From positions 1 through 9,690 of the forward strand of contig CAIZDF010000080.1 in the NCBI GenBank assembly GCA_903931645.1: a stretch of 9,690 bases of DNA, written 5' to 3'. Positions 8,212 to 9,690 of this stretch are shown here, piece by piece. Both the position numbers and the translations under genes were made by a program. The stretch comes from an uncultured Tolumonas sp. (GTDB taxonomy: Bacteria; Pseudomonadota; Gammaproteobacteria; Enterobacterales; Aeromonadaceae). The first letter of the stretch is position 1; every line of letters starts with the position of its first letter. The notes under the pieces were generated by a model, which ran no database searches, was not told the origin of the DNA, and saw only the letters and a list, made by a program, of their open reading frames with translations.

Positions 8212-8320
8212 GCTGTACTCCATAAAATATTCTAACGGTTCATCATGAACCTTATTGAAACAACAGGATGATCAGAACGGGCGTCAATCGTTTGTAACAG
8301 AAACGGCATACCGTGGCTTA

Positions 8321-8399
8321 TCTCAAATCCCTACGCCAGTATGAGCTGGATCAGGTTCACCGGGTGTGATCTCAGCGGACGCCCGCACCCCGTTTGAGA
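8321..8399 (-). ncRNA. TPP riboswitch (THI element) of the thiBPQ operon
   Basis: Read on the minus strand, the aptamer is closed by P1, TCTCAAA (8399-8393) with TTTGAGA (8327-8321). It contains the conserved GGGGTGC, then CTGAGAT, ACCCGGTGAACCTGATC and CTGGCGTAGGGA in the right order. P3 is minimal: GCGG and CCGC around a four-base loop. At 79 bases it is a compact thi-box. Binding of TPP would turn off thiBPQ. Between aptamer and start codon is a short hairpin GGTTC/GAACC (8251-8237) followed by an AT-rich stretch without a real T run. This suggests control of translation rather than termination, though that is inferred. Confidence 0.95.
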
Positions 8400-8406
8400 A
8401 ACAATC

Positions 8407-8443
8407 TTATTTTAGTATCGAAACGTTATTCTAGTAACGAAAC
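8407..8443. repeat. Tandem 18-bp direct repeat (19-bp period) at the thi operon promoter
   Basis: Copy 1 at 8407-8424 (TTATTTTAGTATCGAAAC) and copy 2 at 8426-8443 (TTATTCTAGTAACGAAAC) match at 16 of 18 bases with a one-base gap. The pair lies immediately upstream of the riboswitch, and on the minus strand each copy holds a -10-like hexamer (TAAAAT, TAGAAT). Confidence 0.8.
8409..8437 (-). promoter_or_regulatory. Candidate sigma-70 promoter for thiBPQ
   Basis: On the minus strand TAAAAT (8414-8409) matches the -10 at five of six bases and would start RNA near 8402, just before the aptamer. The -35 at 17-base spacing, TTACTA (8437-8432), is weak. The element falls inside the tandem repeat, whose other copy offers TAGAAT as an alternative -10 (8433-8428). 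Position supports it; sequence quality is only fair. Confidence 0.35.
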
Positions 8444-8552
8444 TGGGGTAAAACCAGTGACGGAACGGTTGAGTGGTGCTAGTTTTTGATCGTATTCGGT
8501 TGAGTTTACAGAAGCCATGACTGATTTTTAATCTTTTTTCGAGGAGAACACT
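8444..8552. other. Intergenic remainder between the thi promoter and the PilZ gene
   Basis: The 329-base gap between thiB and the PilZ gene holds the thi leader, TPP riboswitch and tandem repeat up to 8443. From 8444 to 8552 I see only the PilZ gene's ribosome site, GAGGAG at 8541-8546. There is no convincing plus-strand promoter; TTGATC near 8486 has no good -10 partner. Confidence 0.5.
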
Positions 8553-8846
8553 ATGCTGACGACTACCCGGGAACGCCGTACCTTCATGCGCATGGTGATC
8601 AATGCACCTGTCACGTTGGTGCGTGGTTCAGAACGGATTACTGCAACTTGTCGTGATCTCAGTGCCAATGGGATGTCGATTGAAGCAGAAGTGGCCGCTG
8701 TTTTTACCGTTGGTGAACAACTGAGTGTGAGTTTGTCGACCAACAGTAATGCACTGCCGCCGTTTGTTGCCGAGGCTAAAATTATTCGCGCAGATAAAGT
8801 GGATGGTGTTTATCAGTTAGGAGTTGAGTTTGTAGTTGTAAGCTGA
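8553..8846 (+). CDS. Single-domain PilZ protein, predicted c-di-GMP receptor
   Basis: This is a 97-aa cytoplasmic protein made almost entirely of one PilZ domain. The c-di-GMP-binding arginines are present as RRTFMR (Arg8-Arg9-x3-Arg13, the RxxxR motif). The second motif is DLSANG (35-40, D/NxSxxG). A beta-barrel pattern follows to the LGVEFVVVS end. Both ligand motifs are intact, so binding is likely. As a stand-alone adaptor it would act on an unknown partner, commonly motility, polysaccharide or secretion machinery in this family. GAGGAG six bases before the ATG supports the start. It is transcribed away from thiB and converges on the transglutaminase-like gene, overlapping its 3' end by 34 bases. 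The HD-GYP protein at 2278 could lower the ligand it reads, but nothing in the sequence ties the two directly. Confidence 0.88.
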   Translation: MLTTTRERRTFMRMVINAPVTLVRGSERITATCRDLSANGMSIEAEVAAVFTVGEQLSVSLSTNSNALPPFVAEAKIIRADKVDGVYQLGVEFVVVS

Positions 8847-9574
8847 ACCCGTTCATATTGATACTGATTATTGCGGATGTATAACTGACTTTTATCTCCC
8901 GCTATCCCCGGCGGGATCTCTGCCGGGCCAACGACTTCCAGCGGAATAAACGGTTGACCATCTATACTGATGGTCTCTTCATTGCCTGCCCGTCGTGATA
9001 ACGTGATCGCTAAGAACGCATGATCTGGCACATAGACAATCGCCTGCGGTAAATCTGGATAAAGTGCCATCAGCAATGACATCAGCAGTGTACTTTTGCT
9101 GTCACAATCGCCTCGATTTTGCGCTAGCACTTGTTCAGGCATCAGAAAACCAACCCCACGCTGACCATTCGCGGTTTCCAGTGGGTCGTACGGGATCGAT
9201 TGTACGAAATTTAATAAACCTGCGACCACTAACGATTTTTCATCATTCTGATAACGCTGTTTTTGTTCTTCAGACGCCGAGCTGAGGATCATGCGCTGCA
9301 ACGCTTGCGCTGTTTCCTGCAATTCCGGGCTACTGTCAGTCGCGATCCGAACATGATCCGGGCGGATCAAATGACCATTATTACCATCATGGCGTTTATA
9401 GTAATGTTGATCGAGATAAGCCATAAACAAGGTTTCTTGTTGCTGCGCTAACCAGCTTTTTATTTGCGGTAACAACGTTTGATCCGTTGCTTGAAAATCT
9501 ACGGTGCTACCATCAGCAGTTTTACTATAGCGAAAGCTGGCATCTGGAAATTGCTCGCGCGCATCGCGTAGTAA
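8813..9574 (-). pseudogene. Transglutaminase-like cysteine peptidase, N-terminus missing
   Basis: The frame is open from 9574 to the TGA at 8813. It encodes a transglutaminase-fold domain: Cys in NRGDCDSKS, His in VYVPDHAFLAI, and a third polar position in ISIDGQPF or PLEVVGP. The only start-like codon at the upstream end is a TTG at 9475 (220 aa, Cys124, His152), with no ribosome site. The 33 codons before it (ending ...FRYSKTADGSTVDFQ...) also read like protein and have no ATG, GTG or TTG. They end at an in-frame TAA at 9577-9575, next to the IS200/IS605-like left end. I infer that the real start and N-terminus, perhaps with a signal peptide or membrane anchor, were cut off by the insertion. 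No substrate can be named; such domains in proteobacteria include periplasmic proteases and peptidoglycan or adhesin processing enzymes. Its last 34 bases overlap the PilZ gene on the other strand. Confidence 0.75.
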
Positions 9575-9590
9575 TTAAACATTGATAAAC

Positions 9591-9607
9591 CCCCAGCTAA
9601 GCTGGGG
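9591..9607 (+). repeat. Subterminal left-end hairpin of the IS
   Basis: A perfect 7-bp stem CCCCAGC / GCTGGGG with a TAA loop. In this family the imperfect or short subterminal hairpin is the structure bound by TnpA on single-stranded DNA; here it also could act as a barrier to transcription entering the element. Confidence 0.7.
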
Positions 9608-9608
9608 T

Positions 9609-9688
9609 GACTCGCATAGGTTTGACCGTGACAACGGTATAACTTCTTTGCTCGACCAAAAGTAAAGAGGATACAACCTATGCGAGAC
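9609..9688 (+). promoter_or_regulatory. Leader stem covering the tnpA start codon
   Basis: CTCGCATAGGTT (9611-9622) is exactly complementary to AACCTATGCGAG (9675-9686), which contains the tnpA ATG (9680-9682). One more G-C pair follows beyond a mismatch (9609/9688). The 52-base loop holds a small hairpin ACCGT-GACA-ACGGT (9625-9638) and the ribosome site AAAGAGG (9664-9670). RNA entering from outside could fold so as to hide the start codon, the known strategy of IS200, where a leader stem hides the ribosome site. Confidence 0.6.
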
Positions 9689-9690
9689 TA
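9680..9690 (+). CDS. tnpA: IS200/IS605-family transposase TnpA, first codons only
   Basis: Only ATG CGA GAC TA is in the window (Met-Arg-Asp-Tyr if completed with T or C). AAAGAGG lies about 9 bases upstream. MRDY/MxDYxSL is a common beginning of IS200-like TnpA, a HUH transposase of about 140-150 aa, and the subterminal hairpin just upstream agrees. The call rests on this context; 11 bases cannot prove it. Confidence 0.55.

Larger units (their letters stand above)
9575..9690 (+). mobile_element. Left end of an IS200/IS605-family insertion sequence (partial)
   Basis: The hairpin CCCCAGC-TAA-GCTGGGG (9591-9607), a 70-base leader with further pairing, and a small gene starting MRDY make the usual left-end layout of IS200/IS605 elements. 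These use a HUH Y1 transposase and subterminal hairpins instead of terminal inverted repeats. The left boundary is inferred. The transglutaminase frame reads cleanly to 9574 and meets a stop at once, and about 15 bases from there to the hairpin foot fits the linker-plus-guide spacing of such ends. TTGAT at 9582-9586 is another possible target flank. The rest lies outside the window. Confidence 0.7.

Noticed and set aside
1..9690. CRISPR arrays, tRNA or rRNA genes, prophage or defence islands
   Set aside because: I looked for regular spaced repeats, tRNA arm patterns and defence or phage proteins on both strands and saw none.

Overview
The window looks like the chromosome of a facultative gammaproteobacterium, of Aeromonadales/Vibrionales type; Tolumonas or a relative is my best guess. 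The reasons are moderate GC, a ThiB-ThiP-ThiQ transporter very close to the E. coli one and led by a TPP riboswitch, canonical gammaproteobacterial Pho boxes, and many c-di-GMP/two-component genes. No rRNA, tRNA, CRISPR array or prophage is visible.

Layout. (1) Positions 1-3258, + strand: a signalling operon. A hybrid sensor kinase (PAS-PAS-HisKA-HATPase, then REC-Hpt) enters from the left edge but is broken at about 1385-1395. The end of the ATPase domain and the first half of the receiver are missing and the frame shifts. It is followed, with an ATGA overlap, by a REC-HD-GYP response regulator, a predicted c-di-GMP phosphodiesterase. Both PAS domains keep the FixL haem-pocket His/Arg/Arg positions, so an oxygen or other gas signal is a plausible input. 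(2) 3259-3481: an intergenic region with a possible terminator and a phased array of Pho-box repeats. (3) 3482-4867, + strand: a PIN-PhoH protein, which the Pho boxes suggest is induced by phosphate starvation. A hairpin at 4877-4897 separates it from the converging thi operon. (4) 8399 down to 4908, - strand: TPP riboswitch, thiB, thiP, thiQ, a thiamine/TPP ABC importer with 1-nt stop/start overlaps. (5) 8553-8846, + strand: a small PilZ c-di-GMP receptor. (6) 9574 down to 8813, - strand: a transglutaminase-like cysteine peptidase whose N-terminus is missing; its 3' end overlaps the PilZ gene antisense. (7) About 9575-9690: the left end of an IS200/IS605-type element, with a subterminal hairpin and the first codons of tnpA. 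It is probably what truncated the transglutaminase gene.

Working together: the thi genes form one uptake system, repressed by TPP through the riboswitch. The kinase and HD-GYP gene would have formed a phosphorelay controlling c-di-GMP, which PilZ proteins such as the one at 8553 read. As the sequence stands the kinase is broken, so the HD-GYP regulator would need another phosphodonor, unless the junction is an assembly error. I see no wholly new multi-gene system. The most interesting points are the double FixL-like sensor with its deletion, the Pho-box array before the PIN-PhoH gene, the duplicated element at the thi promoter, and the IS insertion with a stem that covers its own transposase start codon.
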